Source: Platycnemis pennipes
Taxonomy: Eukaryota; Arthropoda; Insecta; Odonata; Platycnemididae
Reading direction: 5' to 3'
Length of the DNA stretch: 64,000 nt
Assembly (NCBI GenBank): GCA_933228895.1
Contig: OW121852.1
Span: 133,791,544 to 133,855,543 of the forward strand
In this document: piece after piece, positions 1-14,950 of the stretch
Position numbering within the stretch: the first letter of the stretch is position 1
How the letters are laid out: the number at the start of each line of letters is the position of its first letter
Made by a program: the position numbers and the translations under genes
The notes under the pieces: generated by a model
What the model was told of the DNA's origin: nothing
The model's database searches: none
Seen by the model: only the letters and a program-made list of their open reading frames with translations

Positions 1-3000
1 ACCAAAATTTATGAAAAACATCGTAGTAAAATAAAAAAATCCACTTCTCAGGCTTCCACTCAAACTTGGATTTTTTCATCTGAATTCATTTCCCCCGCTA
101 TTTTTTTATCTAAAATTAACAATTTCGCCCGTCTGCAGCTCTGTTCACCAAAATTTATGAAAAACATCCTAGTAAAATAAAAAAATCCACTTCTCAGGCT
201 TCCACTCAAACTTGGATTTTTTCATCTGAATTCATTTCTCCCGCTGTTTTTTATCTAAAATTAACAATTTCGCCCGTCTGCAGCTCTGTTCACTAAAATT
301 TATGAGAAACATCCTATAAAAATAAAAAAATCCACTTCTCAGGCTTCCACTCAAACTTGGATTTTTTCATCTGAAGTCATTTCTCCCGCTATTTTTTATC
401 TAAAATTAACAATTTCGCCCGTCTGCAGCTCTGTTCACCAAAATTTATGAAAAACATCCTAGTAAAATAAAAAAATCCACTTCTCAGGCTTCCACTCAAA
501 CTTGGATTTTTTCATCTGAATTCATTTCTCCCGCTGTTTTTTATCTAAAATTAACCATTTCGCCCGTCTGCAGCTCTGTTCACCAAAATTTATGAAAAAC
601 ATCCTATAAAAATAATAAAATCCACTTCTCAGGCTTCCACTCAAACTTGGATTTTTTCATCTGAATTCATTTCTCCCGCTGTTTTTTATCTAAAATTAAC
701 AATTTCGCCCGTCTGCAGCTCTGTTCACCAAAATTTATGAAAAACATCCTAGTAAAATAAAAAAATCCACTTCTCAGGCTTCCACTCAAACTTGGATTTT
801 TTCATCTGAATTCATTTCTCCCGCTGTTTTTTATCTAAAATTAACAATTTCGCCCGTCTGCAGCTCAGTTCACCAAAATTTATGCAAAACATCCTAGTGA
901 AATAAAAAAATCCACTTCTCAGGCTTCCACTCAAACTTGGATTTTTTCATCTGAAGTCATTTCTCCCGCTATTTTTTATCTAAAATTAACAATTTCGCCC
1001 GTCTGCAGCTCAGTTCACCAAAATTTATGCAAAACATCCTGGTGAAATAAAAAAATCCACTTCTCAGGCTTCCACTCAAACTTGGATTTTTTCATCTGAA
1101 TTCATTTCTCCCGCTGTTTTTTATCTAAAATTAACAATTTCGCCCATCTGCAGCTCTGTTCACTAAAATTTATGAGAAACATCCTATAAAAATAAAAAAA
1201 TCCACTTCTCAGGCTTCCACTCAAACTTGGATTTTTTCATCTGAAGTCATTTCTCCCGCTATTTTTTATCTAAAATTAACAATTTCGCCCGTCTGCAGCT
1301 CAGTTCACCAAAATTTATGCAAAACATCCTATAAAAATAAAAAAATCCACTTCTCAGGCTTCCACTCAAACTTGGATTTTTTCATCTGAATTCATTTCTC
1401 CAGCTGTTTTTTATCTAAAATTAACAATTTCGCCCGTCTGCAGCTCAGTTCACCAAAATTTATGCAAAACATCCTAGTGAAATAAAAAAATCCACTTCTC
1501 AGGCTTCCACTCAAACTTGGATTTTTTCATCTGAAGTCATTTCTCCCGCTGTTTTTTATCTAAAATTAACAATTTCGCCCGTCTGCAGCTCTGTTCACCA
1601 AAATTTATGCAAAACATCCTAGTGAAATAAAAAAATCCACTTCTCAGGCTTCCACTCAAACTTGGATTTTTTCATCTGAATTCATTTCTCCCGCTGTTTT
1701 TTATCTAAAATTAACAATTTCGCCCATCTGCAGCTCTGTTCACTAAAATTTATGAGAAACATCCTATAAAAATAAAAAAATCCACTTCTCAGGCTTCCAC
1801 TCAAACTTGGATTTTTTCATCTGAAGTCATTTCTCCCGCTATTTTTTATCTAAAATTAACAATTTCGCCCGTCTGCAGCTCAGTTCACCAAAATTTATGC
1901 AAAACATCCTAGTGAAATAAAAAAATCCACTTCTCAGGCTTCCACTCAAACTTGGATTTTTTCATCTGAATTCATTTCTCCCGCTGTTTTTTATCTAAAA
2001 TTAACAATTTCGCCCATCTGCAGCTCTGTTCACTAAAATTTATGAGAAACATCCTATAAAAATAAAAAAATCCACTTCTCAGGCTTCCACTCAAACTTGG
2101 ATTTTTTCATCTGAATTCATTTCTCCCGCTGTTTTTTATCTAAAATTAACAATTTCGCCCGTCTGCAGCTCTGTTCACTAAAATTTATGAGAAACATCCT
2201 ATAAAAATAAAAAAATCCACTTCTCAGGCTTCCACTCAAACTTGGATTTTTTCATCTGAATTCATTTCTCCCGCTGTTTTTTATCTAAAATTAACAATTT
2301 CGCCCGTCTGCAGCTCTGTTCACCAAAATTTATGCAAAACATCCTAGTGAAATAAAAAAATCCACTTCTCAGGCTTCCACTCAAACTTGGATTTTTTCAT
2401 CTGAATTCATTTCTCCCGCTGTTTTTTATCTAAAATTAACAATTTCGCCCATCTGCAGCTCTGTTCACTAAAATTTATGAGAAACATCCTATAAAAATAA
2501 AAAAATCCACTTCTCAGGCTTCCACTCAAACTTGTATTTTTTCATCTGAATTCATTTCTCCCGCTGTTTTTTATCTAAAATTAACAATTTCGCCCGTCTG
2601 CAGCTCTGTTCACTAAAATTTATGAGAAACATCCTATAAAAATAAAAAAATCCACTTCTCAGGCTTCCACTCAAACTTGGATTTTTTCATCTGAATTCAT
2701 TTCTCCCGCTGTTTTTTATCTAAAATTAACAATTTCGCCCGTCTGCAGCTCTGTTCACTAAAATTTATGAGAAACATCCTATAAAAATAAAAAAATCCAC
2801 TTCTCAGGCTTCCACTCAAACTTGGATTTTTTCATCGGAATTCATTTCTCCCGCTGTTTTTTATCTAAAATTAACAATTTCGCCCATCTGCAGCTCTGTT
2901 CACTAAAATTTATGAGAAACATCCTATAAAAATAAAAAAATCCACTTCTCAGGCTTCCACTCAAACTTGGATTTTTTCATCTGAATTCATTTCTCCCGCT

Positions 3001-6000
3001 GTTTTTTATCTAAAATTAACAATTTCGCCCGTCTGCAGCTCTGTTCACTAAAATTTATGAGAAACATCCTATAAAAATAAAAAAATCCACTTCTCAGGCT
3101 TCCACTCAAACTTGGATTTTTTCATCTGAATTCATTTCTCCGGCTGTTTTTTATCTAAAATTAACAATTTCGCCCGTCTGCAGCTCTGTTCACTAAAATT
3201 TATGAGAAACATCCTATAAAAATAAAAAAATCCACTTCTCAGGCTTCCACTCAAACTTGGATTTTTTCATCTGAATTCATTTCTCCCGCTGTTTTTTATC
3301 TAAAATTAACAATTTCGCCCGTCTGCAGCTCTGTTCACTAAAATTTATGAGAAACATCCTAGTAAAATAAAAAAATCCACTTCTCAGGCTTCCACTCAAA
3401 CTTGGATTTTTTCATCTGAATTCATTTCTCCAGCTGTTTTTTATCTAAAATTAACAATTTCGCCCGTCTGCAGCTCTGTTCACTAAAATTTATGAGAAAC
3501 ATCCTATAAAAATAAAAAAATCCACTTCTCAGGCTTCCACTCAAACTTGGATTTTTTCATCTGAATTCATTTCTCCCGCTGTTTTTTATCTAAAATTAAC
3601 AATTTCGCCCGTCTGCAGCTCTGTTCACTAAAATTTATGAGAAACATCCTATAAAAATAAAAAAATCCACTTCTCAGGCTTCCACTCAAACTTGGATTTT
3701 TTCATCTGAATTCATTTCTCCCGCTGTTTTTTATCTAAAATTAACAATTTCGCCCGTCTGCAGCTCTGTTCACTAAAATTTATGAGAAACATCCTATAAA
3801 AATAAAAAAATCCACTTCTCAGGCTTCCACTCAAACTTGGATTTTTTCATCTGAATTCATTTCTCCCGCTGTTTTTTATCTAAAATTAACAATTTCGCCC
3901 GTCTGCAGCTCTGTTCACTAAAATTTATGAGAAACATCCTATAAAAATAAAAAAATCCACTTCTCAGGCTTCCACTCAAACTTGGATTTTTTCATCTGAA
4001 TTCATTTCTCCCGCTGTCTTTTATCTAAAATTAACAATTTCGCCCGTCTGCAGCTCTGTTCGCTAAAATTTATGAGAAACATCCTATAAAAATAAAAAAA
4101 TCCACTTCTCAGGCTTCCACTCAAACTTGGATTTTTTCATCTGAATTCATTTCTCCCGCTGTTTTTTATCTAAAATTAACAATTTCGCCCGTCTGCAGCT
4201 CTGTTCACTAAGATTTATGAGAAACATCCTATAAAAATAAAAAAATCCACTTCTCAGGCTTCCACTCAAACTTGGATTTTTTCATCTGAATTCATTTCTC
4301 CCGCTGTTTTTTATCTAAAATTAACAATTTCGCCCGTCTGCAGCTCTGTTCACTAAAATTTATGAGAAACATCCTATAAAAATAAAAAAATCCACTTCTC
4401 AGGCTTCCACTCAAACTTGGATTTTTTCATCTGAATTCATTTCTCCCGCTGTTTTTTATCTAAAATTAACAATTTCGCCCATCTGCAGCTCTGTTCACTA
4501 AAATTTATGAGAAACATCCTATAAAAATAAAAAAATCCACTTCTCAGGCTTCCACTCAAACTTGGATTTTTTCATCTGAATTCATTTCTCCCGCTGTTTT
4601 TAATCTAAAATTAACAATTTCGCCCGTCTGCAGCTCTGTTCACTAAAATTTATGAGAAACATCCTATAAAAATAAAAAAATCCACTTCTCAGGCTTCCAC
4701 TCAAACTTGGATTTTTTCATCTGAATTCATTTCTCCCGCTGTTTTTTATCTAAAATTAACAATTTCGCCCGTCTGCAGCTCTGTTCACTAAAATTTATGA
4801 GAAACATCCTATAAAAATAAAAAAATCCACTTCTCAGGCTTCCACTCAAACTTGGATTTTTTCATCTGAATTCATTTCTCCCGCTGTTTTTTATCTAAAA
4901 TTAACAATTTCGCCCATCTGCAGCTCTGTTCACTAAAATTTATGAGAAACATCCTATAAAAATAAAAAAATCCACTTCTCAGGCTTCCACTCAAACTTGG
5001 ATTTTTTCATCTGAATTCATTTCTCCGGCTGTTTTTTATCTAAAATTAACAATTTCGCCCGTCTGCAGCTCTGTTCACTAAAATTTATGAGAAACATCCT
5101 ATAAAAATAAAAAAATCCACTTCTCAGGCTTCCACTCAAACTTGGATTTTTTCATCTGAATTCATTTCTCCCGCTGTTTTTTATCTAAAATTAACAATTT
5201 CGCCCGTCTGCAGCTCTGTTCACTAAAATTTATGAGAAACATCCTATAAAAATAAAAAAATCCACTTCTCAGGCTTCCACTCAAACTTGGATTTTTTCAT
5301 CTGAAGTCATTTCTCCCGCTATTTTTTATCTAAAATTAACAATTTCGCCCGTCTGCAGCTCTGTTCACTAAAATTTATGAGAATCATCCTATAAAAATAA
5401 AAAAATCCACTTCTCAGGCTTCCACTCAAACTTGGATTTTTTCATCTGAATTCATTTCTCCCGCTGTTTTTTATCTAAAATTAACAATTTCGCCCGTCTG
5501 CAGCTATGTTCACTAAAATTTATGAGAAACATCCTATAAAAATAAAAAAATCCACTTCTCAGGCTTCCACTCAAACTTGGATTTTTTCATCTGAATTCAT
5601 TTCTCCCGCTGTTTTTTATCTAAAATTAACAATTTCGCCCATCTGCAGCTCTGTTCACTAAAATTTATGAGAAACATCCTATAAAAATAAAAAAATCCAC
5701 TTCTCAGGCTTCCACTCAAACTTGGATTTTTTCATCTGAAGTCATTTCTCCCGCTGTTTTTTATCTAAAATTAACAATTTCGCCCGTCTGCAGCTCTGTT
5801 CACTAAAATTTATGAGAAACATCCTAGTGAAATAAAAAAATCCACTTCTCAGGCTTCCACTCAAACTTGGATTTTTTCATCTGAATTCATTTCTCCCGCT
5901 GTTTTTAATCTAAAATTAACAATTTCGCCCGTCTGCAGCTCTGTTCACTAAAATTTATGAGAAACATCCTATAAAAATAAAAAAATCCACTTCTCAGGCT

Positions 6001-7089
6001 TCCACTCAAACTTGGATTTTTTCATCTGAATTCATTTCTCCCGCTGTTATTTATCTAAAATTAACAATTTCGCCCATCTGCAGCTCTGTTCACTAAAATT
6101 TATGAGAAACATCCTATAAAAATAAAAAAATCCACTTCTCAGGCTTCCACTCAAACTTGGATTTTTTCATCTGAATTCATTTCTCCCGCTGTTTTTTATC
6201 TAAAATTAACAATTTCGCCCGTCTGCAGCTCTGTTCACTAAAATTTATGAGAAACATCCTATAAAAATAAAAAAATCCACTTCTCAGGCTTCCACTCAAA
6301 CTTGGATTTTTTCATCTGAATTCATTTCTCCCGCTGTTTTTTATCTAAAATTAACAATTTCGCCCGTCTGCAGCTCTGTTCACTAAAATTTATGAGAAAC
6401 ATCCTATAAAAATAAAAAAATCCACTTCTCAGGCTTCCACTCAAACTTGGATTTTTTCATCTGAATTCATTTCTCCCGCTGTTTTTTATCTAAAATTAAC
6501 AATTTCGCCCGTCTGCAGCTCTGTTCACTAAAATTTATGAGAAACATCCTATAAAAATAAAAAAATCCACTTCTCAGGCTTCCACTCAAACTTGGATTTT
6601 TTCATCTGAATTCATTTCTCCCGCTGTTTTTTATCTAAAATTAACAATTTCGCCCATCTGCAGCTCTGTTCACTAAAATTTATGAGAAACATCCTATAAA
6701 AATAAAAAAATCCACTTCTCAGGCTTCCGCTCAAACTTGGATTTTTTCATCTGAATTCATTTCTCCCGCTGTTTTTTATCTAAAATTAACAATTTCGCCC
6801 GTCTGCAGCTCTGTTCACTAAAATTTATGAGAAACATCCTATAAAAATAAAAAAATCCACTTCTCAGGCTTCCACTCAAACTTGTATTTTTTCATCTGAA
6901 TTCATTTCTCCCGCTGTTTTTTATCTAAAATTAACAATTTCGCCCGTCTGCAGCTCTGTTCACTAAAATTTATGAGAAACATCCTATAAAAATAAAAAAA
7001 TCCACTTCTCAGGCTTCCACTCAAACTTGGATTTTTTCATCTGAATTCATTTCTCCCGCTGTTTTTTATCTAAAATTAACAATTTCGCC

Positions 7090-10000
7090 CGTCTGCAGCT
7101 CTGTTCACTAAAATTTATGAGAAACATCCTATAAAAATAAAAAAATCCACTTCTCAGGCTTCCACTCAAACTTGGATTTTTTCATCTGAATTCATTTCTC
7201 CCGCTGTTTTTTATCTAAAATTAACAATTTCGCCCATCTGCAGCTCTGTTCACTAAAATTTATGAGAAACATCCTATAAAAATAAAAAAATCCACTTCTC
7301 AGGCTTCCACTCAAACTTGGATTTTTTCATCTGAATTCATTTCTCCCGCTGTTTTTTATCTAAAATTAACAATTTCGCCCGTCTGCAGCTCTGTTCACCA
7401 AAATTTATGAAAAACATCCTATAAAAATAAAAAAATCCACTTCTCAGGCTTCCACTCAAACTTGGATTTTTTCATATGAATTCATTTCTCCCGCTGTTTT
7501 TTATCTAAAACTAACAATTTCGCCCGTCTGCAGCTCTGTTCACCAAAATTTATGAGAAACATCCTATAAAAATAAAAAAATCCACTTCTCAGGCTTCCAC
7601 TCAAACTTGGATTTTTTCATCTGAATTCATTTCTCCCGCTGTTTTTTATCTAAAATTAACAATTTCGCCCGTCTGCAGCTCTGTTCACTAAAATTTATGA
7701 GAAACATCCTATAAAAATAAAAAAATCCACTTCTCAGGCTTCCACTCAAACTTGGATTTTTTCATCTGAAGTCATTTCTCCCGCTGTTTTTTATCTAAAA
7801 TTAACAATTTCGCCCGTCTGCAGCTCTGTTCACCAAAATTTATGAGAAACATCCTATAAAAATAAAAAAATCCACTTCTCAGGCTTCCACTCAAACTTGG
7901 ATTTTTTCATCTGAAGTCATTTCTCCCGCTGTTTTTTATCTAAAATTAACAATTTCGCCCGTCTGCAGCTCTGTTCACTAAAATTTATGAGAAACATCCT
8001 ATAAAAATAAAAAAATCCACTTCTCAGGCTTCCACTCAAACTTGGATTTTTTCATCTGAATTCATTTCTCCCGCTGTTTTTTATCTAAAATTAACAATTT
8101 CGCCCGTCTGCAGCTCTGTTCACTAAAATTTATGAGAAACATCCTATAAAAATAAAAAAATCCACTTCTCAGGCTTCCACTCAAACTTGGATTTTTTCAT
8201 CTGAATTCATTTCTCCCGCTGTTTTTTATCTAAAATTAACAATTTCGCCCGTCTGCAGCTCTGTTCACTAAAATTTATGAAAAACATCCTAGTAAAATAA
8301 AAAAATCCACTTCTCAGGCTTCCACTCAAACTTGGATTTTTTCATCTGAATTCATTTCTCCCGCTGTTTTTTATCTAAAATTAACAATTTCGCCCGTCTG
8401 CAGCTCTGTTCACTAAAATTTATGAGAAACATCCTATAAAAATAAAAAAATCCACTTCTCAGGCTTCCACTCAAACTTGGATTTTTTCATCTGAATTCAT
8501 TTCTCCCGCTGTTTTTTATCTAAAATTAACAATTTCGCCCGTCTGCAGCTCTGTTCACTAAAATTTATGAGAAACATCCTATAAAAATAAAAAAATCCAC
8601 TTCTCAGGCTTCCACTCAAACTTGGATTTTTTCATCTGAAGTCATTTCTCCCGCTGTTTTTTATCTAAAATTAACAATTTCGCCCGTCTGCAGCTCTGTT
8701 CACTAAAATTTATGAGAAACATCCTATAAAAATAAAAAAATCCACTTCTCAGGCTTCCACTCAAACTTGGATTTTTTCATCTGAAGTCATTTCTCCCGCT
8801 GTTTTTTATCTAAAATTAACAATTTCGCCCATCTGCAGCTCTGTTCACTAAAATTTATGAGAAACATCCTATAAAAATAAAAAAATCCACTTCTCAGGCT
8901 TCCACTCAAACTTGGATTTTTTCATCTGAATTCATTTCTCCCGCTGTTTTTTATCTAAAATTAACAATTTCGCCCATCTGCAGCTCTGTTCACTAAAATT
9001 TATGAGAAACATCCTATAAAAATAAAAAAATCCACTTCTCAGGCTTCCACTCAAACTTGGATTTTTTCATCTGAAGTCATTTCTCCCGCTGTTTTTTATC
9101 TAAAATTAACAATTTTGCCCGTCTGCAGCTCTGTTCACTAAAATTTATGAGAAACATCCTATAAAAATAAAAAAATCCACTTCTCAGGCTTCCACTCAAA
9201 CTTGGATTTTTTCATCTGAAGTCATTTCTCCCGCTGTTTTTTATCTAAAATTAACAATTTCGCCCGTCTGCAGCTCTGTTCACTAAAATTTATGAGAAAC
9301 ATCCTATAAAAATAAAAAAATCCACTTCTCAGGCTTCCACTCAAACTTGGATTTTTTCATCTGAATTCATTTCTCCCGCTGTTTTTTATCTAAAATTAAC
9401 AATTTCGCCCATCTGCAGCTCTGTTCACTAAAATTTATGAGAAACATCCTATAAAAATAAAAAAATCCACTTCTCAGGCTTCCACTCAAACTTGGATTTT
9501 TTCATCTGAAGTCATTTCTCCCGCTGTTTTTTATCTAAAATTAACAATTTCGCCCGTCTGCAGCTCTGTTCACTAAAATTTATGAGAAACATCCTATAAA
9601 AATAAAAAAATCCACTTCTCAGGCTTCCACTCAAACTTGGATTTTTTCATCTGAATTCATTTCTCCCGCTGTTTTTTATCTAAAATTAACAATTTCGCCC
9701 GTCTGCAGCTCTGTTCACTAAAATTTATGAGAAACATCCTATAAAAATAAAAAAATCCACTTCTCAGGCTTCCACTCAAACTTGGATTTTTTCATCTGAA
9801 TTCATTTCTCCCGCTGTTTTTTATCTAAAATTAACAATTTCGCCCGTCTGCAGCTCTGTTCACTAAAATTTATGCAAAACATCCTAGTAAAATAAAAAAA
9901 TCCACTTCTCAGGCTTCCACTCAAACTTGGATTTTTTCATCTGAATTCATTTCTCCCGCTGTTTTTTATCTAAAATTAACAATTTCGCCCGTCTGCAGCT

Positions 10001-12830
10001 CTGTTCACTAAAATTTATGAGAAACATCCTATAAAAATAAAAAAATCCACTTCTCAGGCTTCCACTCAAACTTGGATTTTTTCATCTGAATTCATTTCTC
10101 CCGCTGTTTTTTATCTAAAATTAACAATTTCGCCCGTCTGCAGCTCTGTTCACTAAAATTTATGAGAAACATCCTATAAAAATAAAAAAATCCACTTCTC
10201 AGGCTTCCACTCAAACTTGGATTTTTTCATCTGAATTCATTTCTCCCGCTGTTTTTTATCTAAAATTAACAATTTCGCCCGTCTGCAGCTCTGTTCACTA
10301 AAATTTATGAGAAACATCCTATAAAAATAAAAAAATCCACTTCTCAGGCTTCCACTCAAACTTGGATTTTTTCATCTGAATTCATTTCTCCCGCTGTTTT
10401 TTATCTAAAATTAACAATTTCGCCCATCTGCAGCTCTGTTCACTAAAATTTATGAGAAACATCCTATAAAAATAAAAAAATCCACTTCTCAGGCTTCCAC
10501 TCAAACTTGGATTTTTTCATCTGAATTCATTTCTCCCGCTGTTTTTTATCTAAAATTAACAATTTCGCCCGTCTGCAGCTCTGTTCACCAAAATTTATGA
10601 AAAACATCCTATAAAAATAAAAAAATCCACTTCTCAGGCTTCCACTCAAACTTGGATTTTTTCATATGAATTCATTTCTCCCGCTGTTTTTTATCTAAAA
10701 ATAACAATTTCGCCCGTCTGCAGCTCTGTTCACCAAAATTTATGAGAAACATCCTATAAAAATAAAAAAATCCACTTCTCAGGCTTCCACTCAAACTTGG
10801 ATTTTTTCATCTGAATTCATTTCTCCCGCTGTTTTTTATCTAAAATTAACAATTTCGCCCGTCTGCAGCTCTGTTCACTAAAATTTATGAGAAACATCCT
10901 ATAAAAATAAAAAAATCCACTTCTCAGGCTTCCACTCAAACTTGGATTTTTTCATCTGAAGTCATTTCTCCCGCTGTTTTTTATCTAAAATTAACAATTT
11001 CGCCCGTCTGCAGCTCTGTTCACCAAAATTTATGAGAAACATCCTATAAAAATAAAAAAATCCACTTCTCAGGCTTCCACTCAAACTTGGATTTTTTCAT
11101 CTGAAGTCATTTCTCCCGCTGTTTTTTATCTAAAATTAACAATTTCGCTTGTCTGCAGCTCTGTTCACTAAAATTTATGAGAAACATCCTATAAAAATAA
11201 AAAAATCCACTTCTCAGGCTTCCACTCAAACTTGGATTTTTTCATCTGAATTCATTTCTCCCGCTGTTTTTTATCTAAAATTAACAATTTCGCCCGTCTG
11301 CAGCTCTGTTCACTAAAATTTATGAGAAATATCCTATAAAAATAAAAAAATCCACTTCTCAGGCTTCCACTCAAACTTGGTTTTTTTCATCTGAATTCAT
11401 TTCTCCCGCTGTTTTTTATCTAAAATTAACAATTTCGCCCATCTGCAGCTCTGTTCACTAAAATTTATGATAAACATCCTATAAAAATAAAAAAATCCAC
11501 TTCTCAGGCTTCCACTCAAACTTGGATTTTTTCATCTGAAGTCATTTCTCCCGCTGTTTTTTATCTAAAATTAACAATTTCGCCCGTCTGCAGCTCTGTT
11601 CACTAAAATTTATGAGAAACATCCTATAAAAATAAAAAAATCCACTTCTCAGGCTTCCACTCAAACTTGGATTTTTTCATCTGAATCCATTTCTCCCGCT
11701 GTTTTTTATCTAAAATTAACAATTTCGCCCGTCTGCAGCTCTGTTCACTAAAATTTATGAGAAACATCCTATAAAAATAAAAAAATCCACTTCTCAGGCT
11801 TCCACTCAAACTTGGATTTTTTCATCTGAAGTCATTTCTCCCGCTGTTTTTTATCTAAAATTAACAATTTCGCCCGTCTGCAGCTCTGTTCACTAAAATT
11901 TATGAGAAACATCCTATAAAAATAAAAAAATCCACTTCTCAGGCTTCCACTCAAACTTGGATTTTTTCATCTGAAGTCATTTCTCCCGCTGTTTTTTATC
12001 TAAAATTAACAATTTCGCCCATCTGCAGCTCTGTTCACTAAAATTTATGAGAAACATCCTATAAAAATAAAAAAATCCACTTCTCAGGCTTCCACTCAAA
12101 CTTGGATTTTTTCATCTGAATTCATTTCTCCCGCTGTTTTTTATCTAAAATTAACAATTTCGCCCATCTGCAGCTCTGTTCACTAAAATTTATGAGAAAC
12201 ATCCTATAAAAATAAAAAAATCCACTTCTCAGGCTTCCACTCAAACTTGGATTTTTTCATCTGAAGTCATTTCTCCCGCTGTTTTTTATCTAAAATTAAC
12301 AATTTCGCCCGTCTGCAGCTCTGTTCACTAAAATTTATGAGAAACATCCTATAAAAATAAAAAAATCCACTTCTCAGGCTTCCACTCAAACTTGGATTTT
12401 TTCATCTGAAGTCATTTCTCCCGCTGTTTTTTATCTAAAATTAACAATTTCGCCCGTCTGCAGCTCTGTTCACTAAAATTTATGAGAAACATCCTATAAA
12501 AATAAAAAAATCCACTTCTCAGGCTTCCACTCAAACTTGGATTTTTTCATCTGAATTCATTTCTCCCGCTGTTTTTTATCTAAAATTAACAATTTCGCCC
12601 ATCTGCAGCTCTGTTCACTAAAATTTATGAGAAACATCCTATAAAAATAAAAAAATCCACTTCTCAGGCTTCCACTCAAACTTGGATTTTTTCATCTGAA
12701 GTCATTTCTCCCGCTGTTTTTTATCTAAAATTAACAATTTCGCCCGTCTGCAGCTCTGTTCACTAAAATTTATGAGAAACATCCTATAAAAATAAAAAAA
12801 TCCACTTCTCAGGCTTCCACTCTAACTTGG
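7090..12830. repeat. 22-monomer (3190-bp) segmental duplication within the array
   Basis: Rare markers recur exactly 3190 bp apart (22 x 145). TTCATATGAA lies at 7471 and 10661, and the CACCAAAATTTATGAAAAAC monomer just before it lies near 7397 and 10587. GAAGTC monomers at 7771 and 7915 match 10961 and 11105. The order of GAAGTC/GAATTC and CCCATC/CCCGTC variants at 8640-9560 matches 11830-12750. A few monomers differ between the copies (for example near 8280 versus 11470, and 7957 versus 11147), so the copies have diverged since duplication. The outer limits are approximate. Confidence 0.75.
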
Positions 12831-14950
12831 ATTTTTTCATCTGAAGTCATTTCTCCCGCTGTTTTTTATCTAAAATTAACAATTTCGCCCGTCTGCAGCT
12901 CTGTTCACTAAAATTTATGAGAAACATCCTATAAAAATAAAAAAATCCACTTCTCAGGCTTCCACTCAAACTTGGATTTTTTCATCTGAATTCATTTCTC
13001 CCCCTTTTTTTTATCTAAAATTAACAATTTCGCCCATCTGCAGCTCTGTTCACTAAAATTTATGAGAAACATCCTATAAAAATAAAAAAATCCACTTCTC
13101 AGGCTTCCACTCAAACTTGGATTTTTTCATCTGAAGTCATTTCTCCCGCTGTTTTTTATCTAAAATTAACAATTTCGCCCGTCTGCAGCTCTGTTCACTA
13201 AAATTTATGAGAAACATCCTATAAAAATAAAAAAATCCACTTCTCAGGCTTCCACTCAAACTTGGATTTTTTCATCTGAATTCATTTCTCCCGCTGTTTT
13301 TTATCTAAAATTAACAATTTCGCCCGTCTGCAGCTCTGTTCACTAAAATTTATGAAAAACATCCTAGTAAAATAAAAAAATCCACTTCTCAGGCTTCCAC
13401 TCAAACTTGGATTTTTTCATCTGAATTCATTTCTCCCGCTGTTTTTTATCTAAAATTAACAATTTCGCCTGTCTGCAGGTCAGTTCATTAAAATTTATGA
13501 GAAACATCCTATAAAAATAAAAAAATCCACTTCTCAGGCTTCCACTCAAACTTGGATTTTTTCATCTGAATTCATTTCTCCCGCTGTTTTTTATCTAAAA
13601 TTAACAATTTCGCCCATCTGCAGCTCTGTTCACTAAAATTTATGAGAAACATCCTATAAAAATAAAAAAATCCACTTCTCAGGCTTCCACTCAAACTTGG
13701 ATTTTTTCATCTGAATTCATTTCTCCCGCTGTTTTTTATCTAAAATTAACAATTTCGCCCATCTGCAGCTCTGTTCACTAAAATTTATGAGAAACATCCT
13801 ATAAAAATAAAAAAATCCACTTCTCAGGCTTCCACTCAAACTTGGATTTTTTCATCTGAATTCATTTCTCCCGCTGTTTTTTTATCTAAAATTAACAATT
13901 TCGCCCGTCTGCAGTTCTGTTCACTAAAATTTATGAGAAACATCCTATAAAAATAAAAAAATCCACTTCTCAGGCTTCCTCTCAATCTTGGATTTTTTCA
14001 TCTGAAGTCATTTCTCCCGCTGTTTTTTATCTAAAATTAACAATTTCGCCCGTCTGCAGCTCTGTTCACCAAAATTTATGAGAAACATCCTATAAAAATA
14101 AAAAAATCCACTTCTCAGGCTTCCACTCAAACTTGGATTTTTTCATCTGAAGTCATTTCTCCCGCTGTTTTTTATCTAAAATTAACAATTTCGCCCGTCT
14201 GCAGCTCTGTTCACTAAAATTTATGAGAAACATCCTATAAAAATAAAAAAATCCACTTCTCAGGCTTCCACTCAAACTTGGATTTTTTCATCTGAATTCA
14301 TTTCTCCCGCTGTTTTTTTATCTAAAATTAACAATTTCGCCCGTCTGCAGCTCTGTTCACTAAAATTTATGAGAAACATCCTATAAAAATAAAAAAATCC
14401 ACTTCTCAGGCTTCCACTCAAACTTGGTTTTTTTCATCTGAATTCATTTCTCCCGCTGTTTTTTATCTAAAATTAACAATTTCGCCCATCTGCAGCTCTG
14501 TTCACTAAAATTTATGATAAACATCCTATAAAAATAAAGAAATCCACTTCTCAGGCTTCCACTCAAACTTGGATTTTTTCATCTGAAGTCATTTCTCCCG
14601 CTGTTTTTTATCTAAAATTAACAATTTCGCCCGTCTGCAGCTCTGTTCACTAAAATTTATGAGAAACATCCTATAAAAATAAAAAAATCCACTTCTCAGG
14701 CTTCCACTCAAACTTGGATTTTTTCATCTGAATTCATTTCTCCCGCTGTTTTTTATCTAAAATTAACAATTTCGCCCGTCTGCAGCTCTGTTCACTAAAA
14801 TTTATGAGAAACATCCTATAAAAATAAAAAAATCCACTTCTCAGGCTTCCACTCAAACTTGGATTTTTTCATCTGAATTCATTTCTCCCGCTGTTTTTTA
14901 TCTAAAATTAACAATTTCGCCCGTCTGCAGCTCTGTTCACTAAAATTTAT

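Noticed and set aside
11624..11809. 61-codon open frame on the minus strand inside the satellite
   Set aside because: It is a repeat-unit frame kept open by a chance substitution (GAATCC in place of GAATTC). 145 is not divisible by 3, so the frame shifts each monomer; there is no protein-like composition.
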